Below, in pieces: positions 46,616-58,780 of a DNA stretch of 64,000 nt. The DNA is taken from assembly GCF_007676755.1 (NCBI RefSeq), contig NZ_VEBK01000015.1:35505-99504 (forward strand). Direction: 5' to 3'. A program made the translations under genes and the position numbers. How positions within the stretch are numbered: position 1 is the stretch's first letter; every line of letters begins with the position of its first letter. This DNA is from Bacillus sp. FJAT-22090 (GTDB lineage: Bacteria; Bacillota; Bacilli; Bacillales_A; Planococcaceae). Below the pieces are notes generated by a model. The model did no database searches. It was not told the origin of the DNA and saw only the letters and a list, made by a program, of their open reading frames with translations.

Positions 46616-47653
46616 ATGGAATCTTTGCTCACGGCTCAGCTCAAGATAATTCCTGAAATGAGCGACTTGTTGCAAAAGAGGTATCGAATACTTCAAACGA
46701 TTCAGCTTTCGAAAGGAATTGGAAGGCGAGTTTTAGGAGAACAATTAGGGTTATCTGAACGAGATACCCGAAAAGAGTTAGATATATTAAGAAGCCAAGG
46801 GTTGATAGATATTTCGCGAGACGGGGCAGCTATTACACCAGAGGGAACACAATTATTACTGGATTTAAAAGAAGTAGTGCGAGAGTGGTCGGGAAGATTA
46901 CAACTGGAACAGCAACTGGCACAGCATTTACACATTAAAGAAGTAATTATTGTTCCGGGAGATGTAGATACGAATACAAATGCAGCCATGCTGTTATCGC
47001 AAGAAGCTGCAAAATATTTGGAAAGCATTTTAACGGACGAAAAAATAGTCGCGGTAACTGGCGGTTCTACTATTGCTTCCATATCTAATTTTGTACATGA
47101 GACAAGTAGATGGAAACAGTTATTGTTCATCGCTGCTCGAGGCGGAGTTGGAAAAGATGTTTTGTTGCAAGCAAATACGATTGCTTCTCTATTTGCCAAC
47201 AAAATGAATGGATCATATCGAACATTATATATGCCGGATAGTTTAAGTGAAGAAGCGTACACTACGATGAAGAAAGAGCCTTTCATTCAAGAAATGATGG
47301 ATCTATACGAGCGCACGAATATTATTATTCACGGCATTGGCGATGCAGAGGAAATGGCTCGTCGAAGAAATACGGACGAGAAAGAAATCGAGCGCCTAAA
47401 AGAAGCTGGCTCTGTTAGTGAAGCATTTGGCTATTATTTCAATAATCAAGGCGAAGCGGTACATCGCATTCGCACGATAGGAATTCAGTTAGATCAGTTA
47501 AAACATATAGAGCACTTACTGGCGGTTGCCGGAGGTGCAAAAAAAGTAAACGCATTATTATCCTATTTTAAACAAGCACCTGCGCAAACTGTTTTAGTAA
47601 CAGATGAAGGTGCTGCTAATGAAATGATAAAAATAATCTTACAAACCAACTAG
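46616..47653 (+). CDS. cggR: Central glycolytic genes regulator CggR
   Basis: A 345-residue repressor of the SorC/DeoR family that binds fructose-1,6-bisphosphate. It has an N-terminal winged HTH (VLGEQLGLSERDTRKELDIL, about residues 39-58) and a sugar-phosphate-binding domain with AVTGGSTIASI (about 143-153), ARGGVGKD and VLVTDEGAANEMI near the end. It controls itself and the five downstream glycolytic genes. AAGTG before the ATG is a weak ribosome site. gap follows after 12 bases. Confidence 0.96.
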   Translation: MESLLTAQLKIIPEMSDLLQKRYRILQTIQLSKGIGRRVLGEQLGLSERDTRKELDILRSQGLIDISRDGAAITPEGTQLLLDLKEVVREWSGRLQLEQQLAQHLHIKEVIIVPGDVDTNTNAAMLLSQEAAKYLESILTDEKIVAVTGGSTIASISNFVHETSRWKQLLFIAARGGVGKDVLLQANTIASLFANKMNGSYRTLYMPDSLSEEAYTTMKKEPFIQEMMDLYERTNIIIHGIGDAEEMARRRNTDEKEIERLKEAGSVSEAFGYYFNNQGEAVHRIRTIGIQLDQLKHIEHLLAVAGGAKKVNALLSYFKQAPAQTVLVTDEGAANEMIKIILQTN

Positions 47654-47665
47654 GAGGAATTTAAC

Positions 47666-48673
47666 ATGACAGTAAAATTAGCGATTAATGGATTTGGACG
47701 TATTGGACGTAAAGTATTTAGAGAAGCATTGGAAGAAAAAGATTTAGAAGTAGTGGCGATCAATGACTTAACGGATGCTGCAATGCTTGCACATCTATTG
47801 AAATATGATTCTGTACATGGCATTTTAGATGCAGATGTTTCTTCAGAAGGCGACTATTTAATCGTGAATGGTAAAAATATTCGCGTGTTTGCTGAAAAAG
47901 ACCCTTCTGCACTTCCATGGAAAGAGCAAGAAATCGATATCGTTATTGAATGTACGGGAATTTTCAGCACTACTGAAAAAGCTAGCAAACATATTGAGGC
48001 GGGAGCGAAAAAAGTAATTCTTTCTCAACCTGCTAAAGACGATATGCCTACCTTTGTTATGGGTGTAAATGCGGATAATTATAACCCAGAAACAGATCAC
48101 GTAATTTCCAATGCATCTTGTACAACGAACTGTTTATCACCACTTGCAAAAGTGTTGCAAGATCAATTTGGTATTAAACGCGGTATGATGACAACAATCC
48201 ACTCATACACAAACGACCAACGAATTTTAGACTTGCCGCATAGCGATTACCGTCGTGCACGTGCAGCAGGAGAATCTATGATTCCAACTACTACAGGAGC
48301 AGCATCAGCAGTTGCAAAAGTACTTCCCGAGCTAAAAGGGAAACTAGACGGTATGGCAATCCGCGTTCCTACACCAAATGTTTCTTTAGTAGACTTTGTA
48401 GCGGAGCTTGAAAAAGAAGTAACAGTAGAAGATATAAATAATGCATTAAAACAAGCTTCTGAAAATGAATTAAAAGGTATTCTAGCATTCAATGAGCTTC
48501 CATTAGTATCGATTGACTATAATGGAAATACTGCATCTTCTACAATTGACGGACTTTCCACAATGGTACTTGGCGACAATATGGTGAAAGTATTATCTTG
48601 GTATGACAACGAATCAGGATATTCTGCACGCTGTATCGACCTAGCACTTCTAATGATGAAAAAAGGACTTTAA
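47666..48673 (+). CDS. gap: Glyceraldehyde-3-phosphate dehydrogenase
   Basis: A 335-residue NAD-dependent glycolytic enzyme. It opens with NGFGRIGRKVFRE (about residues 8-20), has the catalytic Cys152 in SNASCTTNCLSP, and the histidine in HSYTNDQRILDLPHSDYRRA (about 178-197). The Leu/Asp-type residues near DLTD after the first strand fit the glycolytic GapA rather than the NADP-linked GapB. AGGAGG precedes the ATG. A hairpin after the gene would let gap mRNA exceed that of the later genes. Confidence 0.96.
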   Translation: MTVKLAINGFGRIGRKVFREALEEKDLEVVAINDLTDAAMLAHLLKYDSVHGILDADVSSEGDYLIVNGKNIRVFAEKDPSALPWKEQEIDIVIECTGIFSTTEKASKHIEAGAKKVILSQPAKDDMPTFVMGVNADNYNPETDHVISNASCTTNCLSPLAKVLQDQFGIKRGMMTTIHSYTNDQRILDLPHSDYRRARAAGESMIPTTTGAASAVAKVLPELKGKLDGMAIRVPTPNVSLVDFVAELEKEVTVEDINNALKQASENELKGILAFNELPLVSIDYNGNTASSTIDGLSTMVLGDNMVKVLSWYDNESGYSARCIDLALLMMKKGL

Positions 48674-48730
48674 TCACTACATCGTTTGTAGCGATTATTG
48701 CGAATAACCTCTATAATGAAAGAGGGTAAA

Positions 48731-48765
48731 AGGAGCAAGGGTTACCCCTTTGCTCCTATTTTTTT
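48731..48765 (+). terminator. Partial terminator between gap and pgk
   Basis: AGGAGCAAGGG pairs with CCCTTTGCTCCT (one base bulged) and is followed by seven T. It lies in an operon, so it may attenuate pgk and downstream genes. Confidence 0.8.
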
Positions 48766-48786
48766 AGTACATAGGAGGCTTATCTC

Positions 48787-49971
48787 ATGAATGAAAAACA
48801 AACAATGAGCGATGTGACTTTACAAGGAAAGCGCGTATTCTGTCGTGTAGACTTTAATGTGCCGATGGAAGATGGAGCAATTACAGACGACACTCGAATT
48901 CGTGCAGCACTACCGACGATTAACTATTTAATCGAACAAGGTGCAAAAGTAATTTTAGCTAGTCATATGGGTCGTCCGAAAGGCGAAGTAAAAGAAGAGC
49001 TACGTTTGACAAAAGTGGGAGAGCATTTAGCAAAATTATTAAATAAACAAGTAAAAAAATTAGATGAATCAATTGGTACAGAAGTAGAACAAGCAGTTTC
49101 TGAGATGCAAGATGGAGAAGTCATTTTACTCGAAAATGTTCGCTTCCATGCAGGAGAAGAAAAAAATGATGCGGAGCTTGCAAAAGCATTTGCTAAACTT
49201 GCAGATGTATATGTAAATGATGCATTTGGTGCTGCGCATCGTGCCCACGCAACCACAGAAGGAATTGCGAAGCTTTTACCGGCGGTTTCTGGGTTGCTCA
49301 TGGAAAAAGAATTGGATGTATTAGGGAAAGCTTTATCGGAGCCGGAACGTCCATTCACAGCTATTATTGGTGGAGCAAAAGTAAAAGATAAAATCGGTGT
49401 CATCGATCATTTATTAGACAAAGTAGATAATATTTTAATCGGTGGTGGGCTGTCCTACACATTCTCTAAAGCGCAAGGACATGATATTGGGAAGTCTCTT
49501 TTAGAAGAGGATAAAATCGAGCTAGCAAAAGGTTTTATTGAAAAAGCAAAAGAAAAAGGTGTTGCTTTTTACTTGCCAGTAGATGTTGTCATTGCGGATG
49601 AGTTTTCGAAGGATGCAACTACAAAAGTGGTAGATATCGATCAAATTCCATCTGATTGGATGGGGCTGGATATTGGACCAAAAACGGCGGCATTATATGC
49701 GGACGTTATTAAAAACAGTAAACTGATCATTTGGAATGGACCGATGGGTGTATTTGAAATGGATGCTTTTGCAAGCGGCACAAAAGGTGTTGCGGACGCA
49801 ATGGCAGAAACGGCTGGTTACACAATTATCGGTGGTGGAGATTCAGCAGCAGCGGTAGAAAAGTTCGAAGTTGCCGAGAAAATGGACCATATTTCAACTG
49901 GTGGAGGAGCTTCACTTGAATTTATGGAAGGGAAAGACCTACCAGGTGTATCTGCTTTAAACGATAAGTAA
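48787..49971 (+). CDS. pgk: Phosphoglycerate kinase
   Basis: A 394-residue two-domain kinase that makes ATP from 1,3-bisphosphoglycerate. It begins near [15 protein letters not shown] (about residues 16-30) and has [11 protein letters not shown] (about 58-68), the triose-binding [13 protein letters not shown], the nucleotide-domain GGAKVKDKI, and [12 protein letters not shown] near the end. The gene has AGGAGG upstream. It follows gap by 113 bases, with a hairpin between. Confidence 0.97.
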   Translation: MNEKQTMSDVTLQGKRVFCRVDFNVPMEDGAITDDTRIRAALPTINYLIEQGAKVILASHMGRPKGEVKEELRLTKVGEHLAKLLNKQVKKLDESIGTEVEQAVSEMQDGEVILLENVRFHAGEEKNDAELAKAFAKLADVYVNDAFGAAHRAHATTEGIAKLLPAVSGLLMEKELDVLGKALSEPERPFTAIIGGAKVKDKIGVIDHLLDKVDNILIGGGLSYTFSKAQGHDIGKSLLEEDKIELAKGFIEKAKEKGVAFYLPVDVVIADEFSKDATTKVVDIDQIPSDWMGLDIGPKTAALYADVIKNSKLIIWNGPMGVFEMDAFASGTKGVADAMAETAGYTIIGGGDSAAAVEKFEVAEKMDHISTGGGASLEFMEGKDLPGVSALNDK

Positions 49972-49986
49972 TGGAGGAGAATTCAT

Positions 49987-50740
49987 ATGCGTAAACCTAT
50001 ACTAGCAGGAAATTGGAAAATGTATAAAACACTTTCAGAAGCGAAGGATTTCATCGAGCAGTTAAAAAAAGCGCAAGTTGACAGCAGCAAAGTGGATGCA
50101 GTTATTTGTGCACCAGCGCTATTTCTAGATCAGCTTGTCCAAGCGACAAAGGATTCTTTTATCTCTATTGGGGCACAAACGATGCATGAGGAAAAAGAAG
50201 GCGCATTCACAGGGGAAGTCAGCGGGCATCAGTTGCAGGATCTAGGTGTTAGCTATGTAGTGATCGGACATTCCGAAAGACGCCAATATTTCAATGAAAC
50301 AGATGAATCAGTTCATAAAAAAGTAAGTGCAGCATTTGAAAATAATCTAACTCCAATTGTTTGTGTAGGCGAAACATTAGAGCAACGCGAGCAAAATGAA
50401 ACGGAAACAATTGTTTCTTCCCAAGTGATGGCTGCTTTAGAAGGGCTATCGGAAGAGCAAGTAGAAAATACCGTTATCGCGTATGAGCCAATTTGGGCGA
50501 TCGGAACTGGTAAAACTGCGTCAGCTGACGATGCAAATGATGTATGCCAAGCAATTCGTGAAACGATCCTTGACGGATTTGGAGAAGAAGTAGCGAGCAA
50601 AGTACGCATACAATATGGTGGAAGTGTGAAACCAGAAAATATTGAAGAACTTCTTTCGAAAGAGCATATTGACGGAGCTTTAGTAGGAGGAGCAAGTTTA
50701 CAAGCAGATTCTTTCTTGAAGCTATTGGAGGCTGGTATGC

Positions 50741-50748
<8 letters not shown>
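49987..50748 (+). CDS. tpiA: Triosephosphate isomerase
   Basis: A 253-residue barrel enzyme. GNWKMYK holds the catalytic lysine (about residue 13), IGHSERR the catalytic histidine (about 97), and [11 protein letters not shown] the catalytic glutamate (about 169) with the flexible loop. GGSVKPEN and [10 protein letters not shown] form the phosphate site. GGAGGAG precedes the ATG. It overlaps gpmI by eight bases. Confidence 0.97.
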
Positions 50749-53574
<2,826 letters not shown>

Positions 53575-53588
53575 GGTTAGTGGAAGAG

Positions 53589-53617
53589 AGTCGGCAGCTG
53601 TTGCCGGCTTTTTTTTT
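53589..53617 (+). terminator. Rho-independent terminator of eno
   Basis: AGTCGGCA pairs with TGCCGGCT (one T-G pair) and is followed by nine T. Confidence 0.88.
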
Positions 53618-53628
53618 GTGAGCGATAG

Positions 53629-53712
53629 TTTAGTTGTAAAATTTCTATGTTTAGTTGTAATTTTAGAGTAGTTAGTTGTAAATTTAGTGGTCTTAGTTGT
53701 AAAAGGGTATTT
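53629..53712 (+). repeat. 21-bp-period array G (class 4 core)
   Basis: Units start at 53629, 53650, 53671 and 53692, exactly 21 bases apart, with core TTAGTTGTAA. The array ends in AAAGGGTATTTTTG. The rest of the 720-base gap to secG holds hairpin R6 and the sister array H; no gene is seen. Confidence 0.92.
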
Positions 53713-53818
53713 TTGGTCATTTTTCGTAAGGCTGAAGGGCTGAATCTAAGTTCAGTAGGGATAAAGATGCTTATAGGGTGCTTGCGCTTTTCTTAAAAAT
53801 GTGAAGGTATATAATCCG

Positions 53819-53948
53819 GTTGATTTCCGTTTCAAGCGGTCGCTTTCCACGGGGTGAGCGATGAACCATCACCGCCCCTGCGGGTACGTTGTGATGGTTC
53901 ATCTGTCTTACTCATCCCGCTGGAGTCACCGCTTTTCACTACAATCAA
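53819..53948 (+). repeat. Hairpin repeat R6
   Basis: A divergent copy of the hairpin family. The central stem is fully paired: GATGAACCATCAC with GTGATGGTTCATC. The position that is a C-T mismatch in the other copies is a C-G pair here. Arrays G and H flank it in direct orientation. Confidence 0.85.
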
Positions 53949-53990
53949 TGAAGTGAGTAATACTTGGGAAGAAAGATTTGGCGTAGCTTG

Positions 53991-54074
53991 TTTAGTTGTA
54001 AAAACTTTAGGTTTAGTTGTAATTTTGGAGTAGTTAGTTGTAATTTTGAGTGATTTAGTTGTAAAAGGGTATTT
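53991..54074 (+). repeat. 21-bp-period array H (class 4 core)
   Basis: Units start at 53991, 54012, 54033 and 54054, exactly 21 bases apart. Cores TTAGTTGTAA and most spacer bases match array G, including the AAAGGGTATTTTTG end. A single extra core stands at 54178-54190. Confidence 0.92.
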
Positions 54075-54294
54075 TTGTTAATTTCCAATGAATTTGGAAA
54101 GACATTTCTGGAGTTGCAGAAAAGGTGACGGATGACCAATATCTTTTTAGCTTTAATCGGTTTTATCTTTTGGAGGAGTTAGTTGTAAAAATGTTTTTTT
54201 TCTGTCATTTTATTTTTCTTAAAGAGTTGTAACCTTGTGTACTTTTTGGTAAAATTATTTATGTTGTGAACGTTCTTATCAGGAGGTGGAACAA

Positions 54295-54525
54295 ATGCAT
54301 GTGTTGTTAGTGACTTTACTTGTCATCGTATCGCTTGCATTAATCGTTGTTGTATTGTTACAGTCAGGGAAAAGTGCTGGTCTTTCAGGAGCCATCTCTG
54401 GTGGGGCTGAACAACTTTTTGGAAAACAAAAAGCTCGAGGCATGGACCTTGTGTTACATAGGATAACGGTTGTACTTGCAGTATTATTTTTTATCTTAAC
54501 TATTGCTGTAACAAAATTTTTATAA
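54295..54525 (+). CDS. secG: Preprotein translocase subunit SecG
   Basis: A 76-residue membrane protein with two helices (about residues 2-22 and 52-73). The conserved loop contains [20 protein letters not shown] (about 18-37) and [10 protein letters not shown]. It is a small non-essential part of the SecYEG channel. The frame opens at a GTG at 54286, but CAGGAGG stands nine bases before the ATG at 54295. It heads the conserved order secG-est-rnr-smpB. Confidence 0.94.
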   Translation: MHVLLVTLLVIVSLALIVVVLLQSGKSAGLSGAISGGAEQLFGKQKARGMDLVLHRITVVLAVLFFILTIAVTKFL

Positions 54526-54541
54526 CAAATTCGAATCGAAC

Positions 54542-54578
54542 CGCCTGACCGACTTCTGATTGGTTAGGCGTTTTCTTT
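54542..54578 (+). terminator. Stem-loop terminator of secG
   Basis: CGCCTGACC pairs with GGTTAGGCG (one G-T pair) and is followed by TTTTCTTTT. Confidence 0.8.
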
Positions 54579-54614
54579 TAAACTTTTTTATTTTTAAGTG
54601 GAGGTATGTTTTAC

Positions 54615-55361
54615 ATGCGAATTACAACACCAAAGCCATTTTTCTTTGAGGCAGGCAAACGTGCGGTTCTCCTTCTCCATGGTTTCACTGGAAACTCATC
54701 GGATGTTCGAATGCTCGGCCGCTTTTTAGAGAAAAATGGATATACATCACTTGCACCTCACTACAAAGGGCATGGAGTACCGCCGGAAGAATTGCTAGAA
54801 ACGGGTCCTAAGGATTGGTGGAAGGACGTAATGCGCGGCTATGACCGTTTGAAAGCTGAAGGCTATGAAGAAATTGCCGTTGCTGGACTTTCTCTTGGAG
54901 GCGTATTTTCATTGAAATTAGGGTATACAGTTCCTGTTAAGGGAATTGTGACGATGTGTTCTCCGATGACGATGAAAACGACGGATGTCATGTTTGAAGG
55001 TGTAATAAAATATGCGAAAGAATATAAGAAATATGAAGGAAAATCAGACGCCCAAATAGAAGAAGAGATAGAAGCAATTCGCCAAACACCGATGGAGACG
55101 CTAGCTGAGCTAAGAGAGTTTGTCTATAACGTCCGTGATCATGTCGATCATATTTATGCGCCGCTTCTTGTGACGCAAGGAGAAAAAGATACGGTCATCG
55201 ATACGAACTCTGCCAATACTATTTTTGAGCAAGCGGAATCATTGCAGAAAAAAATCAATTGGTATGAAAACTCTGGTCATGTTATTACGTTAGGTCCTGA
55301 AAAAGAACAATTACACGAAGATATATTAAACTTTTTAGAGTCGCTTGATTGGAATGTGTAA
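54615..55361 (+). CDS. est: Carboxylesterase (Est30-like)
   Basis: A 248-residue alpha/beta hydrolase very like the Geobacillus Est30 carboxylesterase. The oxyanion-hole HGFTG is at residues 22-26, the nucleophile Ser93 in GLSLGG, the catalytic Asp in [13 protein letters not shown] and the His in NSGHVITL. It cleaves short-chain esters; the natural substrate is unknown. ATG at 54606 sits directly on the GGAGG, so I chose the ATG at 54615. It lies between secG and rnr, as in B. subtilis (yvaK). Confidence 0.93.
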   Translation: MRITTPKPFFFEAGKRAVLLLHGFTGNSSDVRMLGRFLEKNGYTSLAPHYKGHGVPPEELLETGPKDWWKDVMRGYDRLKAEGYEEIAVAGLSLGGVFSLKLGYTVPVKGIVTMCSPMTMKTTDVMFEGVIKYAKEYKKYEGKSDAQIEEEIEAIRQTPMETLAELREFVYNVRDHVDHIYAPLLVTQGEKDTVIDTNSANTIFEQAESLQKKINWYENSGHVITLGPEKEQLHEDILNFLESLDWNV

Positions 55362-55403
55362 AACAGTCCAAATGTGCACACGCTGAAAAAGGAGGGATGT
55401 TAC

Positions 55404-57716
55404 ATGGAGAATTTGAAAGAATCACTATTAGAACTAATGCAAGCAGAAGAATATAAACCATTAACAACAAAAGAATTAGAGGACCATTTTGGACTTAGTG
55501 ATGCAGATGATTTTAAAGAATTTGTCAAAACGCTCGTTCAAATGGAAGAAGCAGGACTAGTTGTCCGCTCTCGATCTAATCGTTATGGTATCCCATCTCG
55601 AATGAATTTAGTCGTTGGGAAATTTATAGGCCACGCAAAAGGATTCGGCTTTGTTGCACCAGAAGAAGATGGGATGGACGATATATTTATCCCACCAACG
55701 GAGGTAAATGGAGCAGTAAATGGAGACAAGGTGCTTGTCCGTGTGTCACGTGAATCACATGGCGACCGTCGTGAAGGCTCCATTATTAAAATAACGCAAA
55801 GAGGCATTACCCAAGTTGTAGGGACATTCCAGGACAACAGAGGATTTGGCTTCGTCATTCCAGATGACAAGAAAGTACCGATGGACGTATTTATTGCAAA
55901 AGGAGATACGCTCGGTGCGATTGAAGGGCATAAAGTAGTTGTAGAAATTACAGAATGGCCAAACGAACGAAAGTCCGCAACTGGTATGGTAACGAAAATT
56001 CTAGGACATAGAAATGATCCTGGTGTTGATATTCTATCTATTATTTATAAGCACGGAATCACAATTGATTTCCCAGAAGAAGTGATTAACCAAGCAGAAG
56101 CGGTTCCAGATGAAATCGATGAAAAGGATCTGGAGGATCGTCGTGATTTACGCAATGAAGTCATCGTAACGATTGATGGAGCAGACGCGAAAGATTTAGA
56201 TGATGCGGTTACTGTAACGAAATTGCCAGATGGTTCATATAAACTTGGTGTTCATATAGCGGACGTAAGTCATTATGTTACAGAAGGTTCGCCGCTTGAT
56301 CGAGAAGCATATGATCGTGGAACGAGTGTGTATTTGGCAGACAGAGTTATCCCAATGATTCCGCACCGTCTATCTAACGGTATTTGTTCATTGAATCCAC
56401 AAGTCGATCGTTTAACGCTATCTTGCGAAATGATAATCAATGGCTCTGGTACGGTCACATCACATGAAATTTTCCAAAGTGTTATTCGAACAACGGAACG
56501 TATGACGTACTCAGACGTATATAAAATTTTAGAAGAAAAAGATGCCGCGCTGATTGAACGATATGAACCATTAGTGCCGATGTTCGAACTAATGGGCGAA
56601 CTAGCAGAAATCTTAAGAAATAAACGCCAAGATCGTGGTGCGATTGACTTTGACTTCCCAGAGGCTAAAATTATCGTAAACGAAGAAGGATGGCCAGTAG
56701 ACGTGGCGACTCGTGAACGTACAGTTGCTGAACGTCTAATCGAAGAATTTATGCTAGTTGCAAATGAAACAGTGGCGGAGCATTTCAAATGGATGGATGT
56801 ACCGTTTATTTACCGTATTCACGAAGATCCAAAACCAGAAAAACTACAACGCTTTTTTGACTTTTTAACGAACTTTGGACTTGTCGTAAAAGGAACAGGA
56901 AATGAAATTCATCCAAAGGCATTACAAGAAATCATTGAAAATATAGAAGGCATGCCAGAAGAGCCTGTTATATCTACAATGCTATTACGCTCGCTTCAAC
57001 AAGCAAAATATTATGTGGAATGCTTAGGACATTTTGGTTTATCAACCGAGTTCTATACCCATTTCACATCACCGATCAGACGCTATCCTGACTTAATCGT
57101 TCACCGATTGATCCGTACGTATTTAGTAAATGGCGATGTGACGCAGCCTACTATCAACCATTGGGGTGCGATTATGGACGATATCGCAGAGCATACGTCT
57201 AAACGTGAACGTCGTGCGGTAGATGCTGAACGCGATACAGATGCATTGAAAAAAGCCCAATATATGTCGGACAAAATTGGCGAGGAATTCGAAGGTATTA
57301 TTAGCTCTGTTACAAACTTTGGTATGTTCGTCGAGCTTCCGAATACAATAGAGGGACTTGTCCATGTAACGAATATGACCGATGATTACTACCGATTTGA
57401 TGATCGTCAAATGATGATGATTGGAGAACGTGCTGGCAAGCAATTCCGAATTGGGGATGAAGTAACTGTCCGCGTGGCGGATGTGAAACCAGAGGAATCT
57501 GCTGTAGACTTCGAAATTGTTGGCATGAAAAAAGCGTTCCATCGTACGAGAAAAGAAACGCCAAAAGTCATTCATGCGAAGAAAAAAGAAGGATCTAACA
57601 ACAGAAGAGATAAATCATCTCCTGGCCCTAAAAAAGAAGTTAAACAGAAAAAGAAATTTTACGAATCCGTTGCGAAAAAATCTCAACGTCGTAAACGACC
57701 AAAGAAGAAAAAATAA
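55404..57716 (+). CDS. rnr: Ribonuclease R
   Basis: A protein of about 770 residues. It has an N-terminal winged helix (about 15-75), two cold-shock domains with [13 protein letters not shown] and [14 protein letters not shown], the RNB catalytic domain with [16 protein letters not shown] (about 257-272) holding the metal aspartates, then [16 protein letters not shown], and a C-terminal S1 domain followed by a Lys-rich tail. It digests structured RNA and helps remove defective mRNA in trans-translation. GGAGGG lies eight bases before the ATG at 55404. Confidence 0.96.
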   Translation: MENLKESLLELMQAEEYKPLTTKELEDHFGLSDADDFKEFVKTLVQMEEAGLVVRSRSNRYGIPSRMNLVVGKFIGHAKGFGFVAPEEDGMDDIFIPPTEVNGAVNGDKVLVRVSRESHGDRREGSIIKITQRGITQVVGTFQDNRGFGFVIPDDKKVPMDVFIAKGDTLGAIEGHKVVVEITEWPNERKSATGMVTKILGHRNDPGVDILSIIYKHGITIDFPEEVINQAEAVPDEIDEKDLEDRRDLRNEVIVTIDGADAKDLDDAVTVTKLPDGSYKLGVHIADVSHYVTEGSPLDREAYDRGTSVYLADRVIPMIPHRLSNGICSLNPQVDRLTLSCEMIINGSGTVTSHEIFQSVIRTTERMTYSDVYKILEEKDAALIERYEPLVPMFELMGELAEILRNKRQDRGAIDFDFPEAKIIVNEEGWPVDVATRERTVAERLIEEFMLVANETVAEHFKWMDVPFIYRIHEDPKPEKLQRFFDFLTNFGLVVKGTGNEIHPKALQEIIENIEGMPEEPVISTMLLRSLQQAKYYVECLGHFGLSTEFYTHFTSPIRRYPDLIVHRLIRTYLVNGDVTQPTINHWGAIMDDIAEHTSKRERRAVDAERDTDALKKAQYMSDKIGEEFEGIISSVTNFGMFVELPNTIEGLVHVTNMTDDYYRFDDRQMMMIGERAGKQFRIGDEVTVRVADVKPEESAVDFEIVGMKKAFHRTRKETPKVIHAKKKEGSNNRRDKSSPGPKKEVKQKKKFYESVAKKSQRRKRPKKKK

Positions 57717-57762
57717 AGGAGCGATCTAATCGCTCCTCGTAAGTTTTAAAGAGGTGAATGAG

Positions 57763-58230
57763 ATGGCAAAAAAGCATGACGATAAGGTCCTTGCACAAAA
57801 CAAAAAAGCAGGACATGATTATTTTATCGAAGAAACAATCGAAGCCGGTATCGTGCTACAAGGAACTGAAATAAAATCCATCCGTAACGGCAAAGTGCAA
57901 TTGAAAGATGCTTTCGTACGCATTCGCAACAACGAAGCATGGATCTCCAATATGCATATTAGTCCATACGAGCAAGGAAATCGTTTCAACCACGACCCTT
58001 TACGATCCAGAAAACTACTGTTACATAAAAAACAGATTAGTACATTGATTGGCGAAACGAAAAGAGAAGGCTACACAATCGTCCCTCTAAAAATGTACGT
58101 AAAAAATGGCTATGCTAAAGTATTGATCGGCGTCGGAAAAGGGAAGAAAGACTACGACAAACGCGATGTGTTGAAGAAAAAAGAAGCAAAACGTGATATC
58201 GAAAGAGCGTTTAAAGAACGCAACCAATAA
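57763..58230 (+). CDS. smpB: SsrA-binding protein
   Basis: A 155-residue RNA-binding protein that carries tmRNA to stalled ribosomes. Landmarks are [20 protein letters not shown] (about residues 11-30), [37 protein letters not shown] and the basic tail [23 protein letters not shown] at 57763 has GAGGTGA upstream. Its RNA partner is encoded 72 bases downstream. Confidence 0.96.
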   Translation: MAKKHDDKVLAQNKKAGHDYFIEETIEAGIVLQGTEIKSIRNGKVQLKDAFVRIRNNEAWISNMHISPYEQGNRFNHDPLRSRKLLLHKKQISTLIGETKREGYTIVPLKMYVKNGYAKVLIGVGKGKKDYDKRDVLKKKEAKRDIERAFKERNQ

Positions 58231-58302
58231 CGTATCACTTGAAAATTGACCAATTTTGATGTATAGTTAGCTATGTAACAAAGCTTACATTATTCCATAA
58301 AC

Positions 58303-58654
58303 GGGGACGTTATGGATTCGACAGGGATAGTCTGAGCTTGAGTTGCGCGTCGGAGGCTCGGCTCCGCAAAAACGGACTTTATAATAACAGGCAAAACAAA
58401 CAACAACTTAGCATTCGCAGCGTAAGCTCGGATCTGCTTTATCTATCCATCGCCCATGTGGCTAGGTAGAGCTCAACTTTAGTGGGATACGGTTGGCAGT
58501 GCCACTTGAGCTGTCAGCAAGAGATTTCCAAGTTAGCGTACATGACGCCCGCTTGTCGGCATAGTGCTACGCGAAACCTAAATAGGCAAGATACACGCGT
58601 AGAAGCTTAAGTGTTAGAGTTTCTGGACGCGGGTTCAAATCCCGCCGTCTCCAT
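58303..58654 (+). ncRNA. ssrA: Transfer-messenger RNA (tmRNA)
   Basis: The 5' end GGGGACG pairs with CGTCTCC at the 3' end, and the T arm GCGGGTTCAAATCCCGC is perfect. The tag reading frame runs from GGC at 58390 to TAA at 58423-58425 and encodes GKTNNNLAFAA after the alanine, ending in AA as needed for ClpXP recognition. CCA is not encoded. A terminator follows. The gene's 3' end is the insertion point of the element to the right. Confidence 0.96.
58626..58654. other. Probable attachment site in ssrA 3' end
   Basis: The 3' end of tmRNA (T arm plus acceptor strand) is a common target of tyrosine integrases. The integrase gene lies 127 bases away and faces it. The matching attR copy would be beyond the window, so the exact core cannot be read. 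Confidence 0.65.
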
Positions 58655-58685
58655 ACTACGAAATCATATGATTTCAAACAGTGTC

Positions 58686-58718
58686 AAAACCCTTGGTATT
58701 CAAGGGTTTTTTCTTTTT
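58686..58718 (+). terminator. Rho-independent terminator of ssrA
   Basis: AAAACCCTTG pairs with CAAGGGTTTT and is followed by TTCTTTTT. Confidence 0.9.
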
Positions 58719-58753
58719 GTCTATATCATCTAGTTTCAATGAGTATCAATTGA

Positions 58754-58777
58754 ACGTAGTCAAAAACGTAGTCAAAA
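58754..58777. repeat. 12-bp tandem repeat next to integrase gene
   Basis: ACGTAGTCAAAA occurs twice head to tail between ssrA and the integrase stop. Its place beside the attachment site fits arm-type integrase binding repeats. This is an inference. Confidence 0.6.
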
Positions 58778-58780
58778 CTA

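Noticed and set aside
53945..54139. Small protein on the minus strand rich in LQLN repeats
   Set aside because: The repeated peptide arises from the 21-bp period (seven codons) of array H; no start site or family.
57717..57737. Terminator between rnr and smpB
   Set aside because: AGGAGCGAT pairs with ATCGCTCCT, but no T tract follows, so I did not list it; it may only be a processing or stability hairpin.
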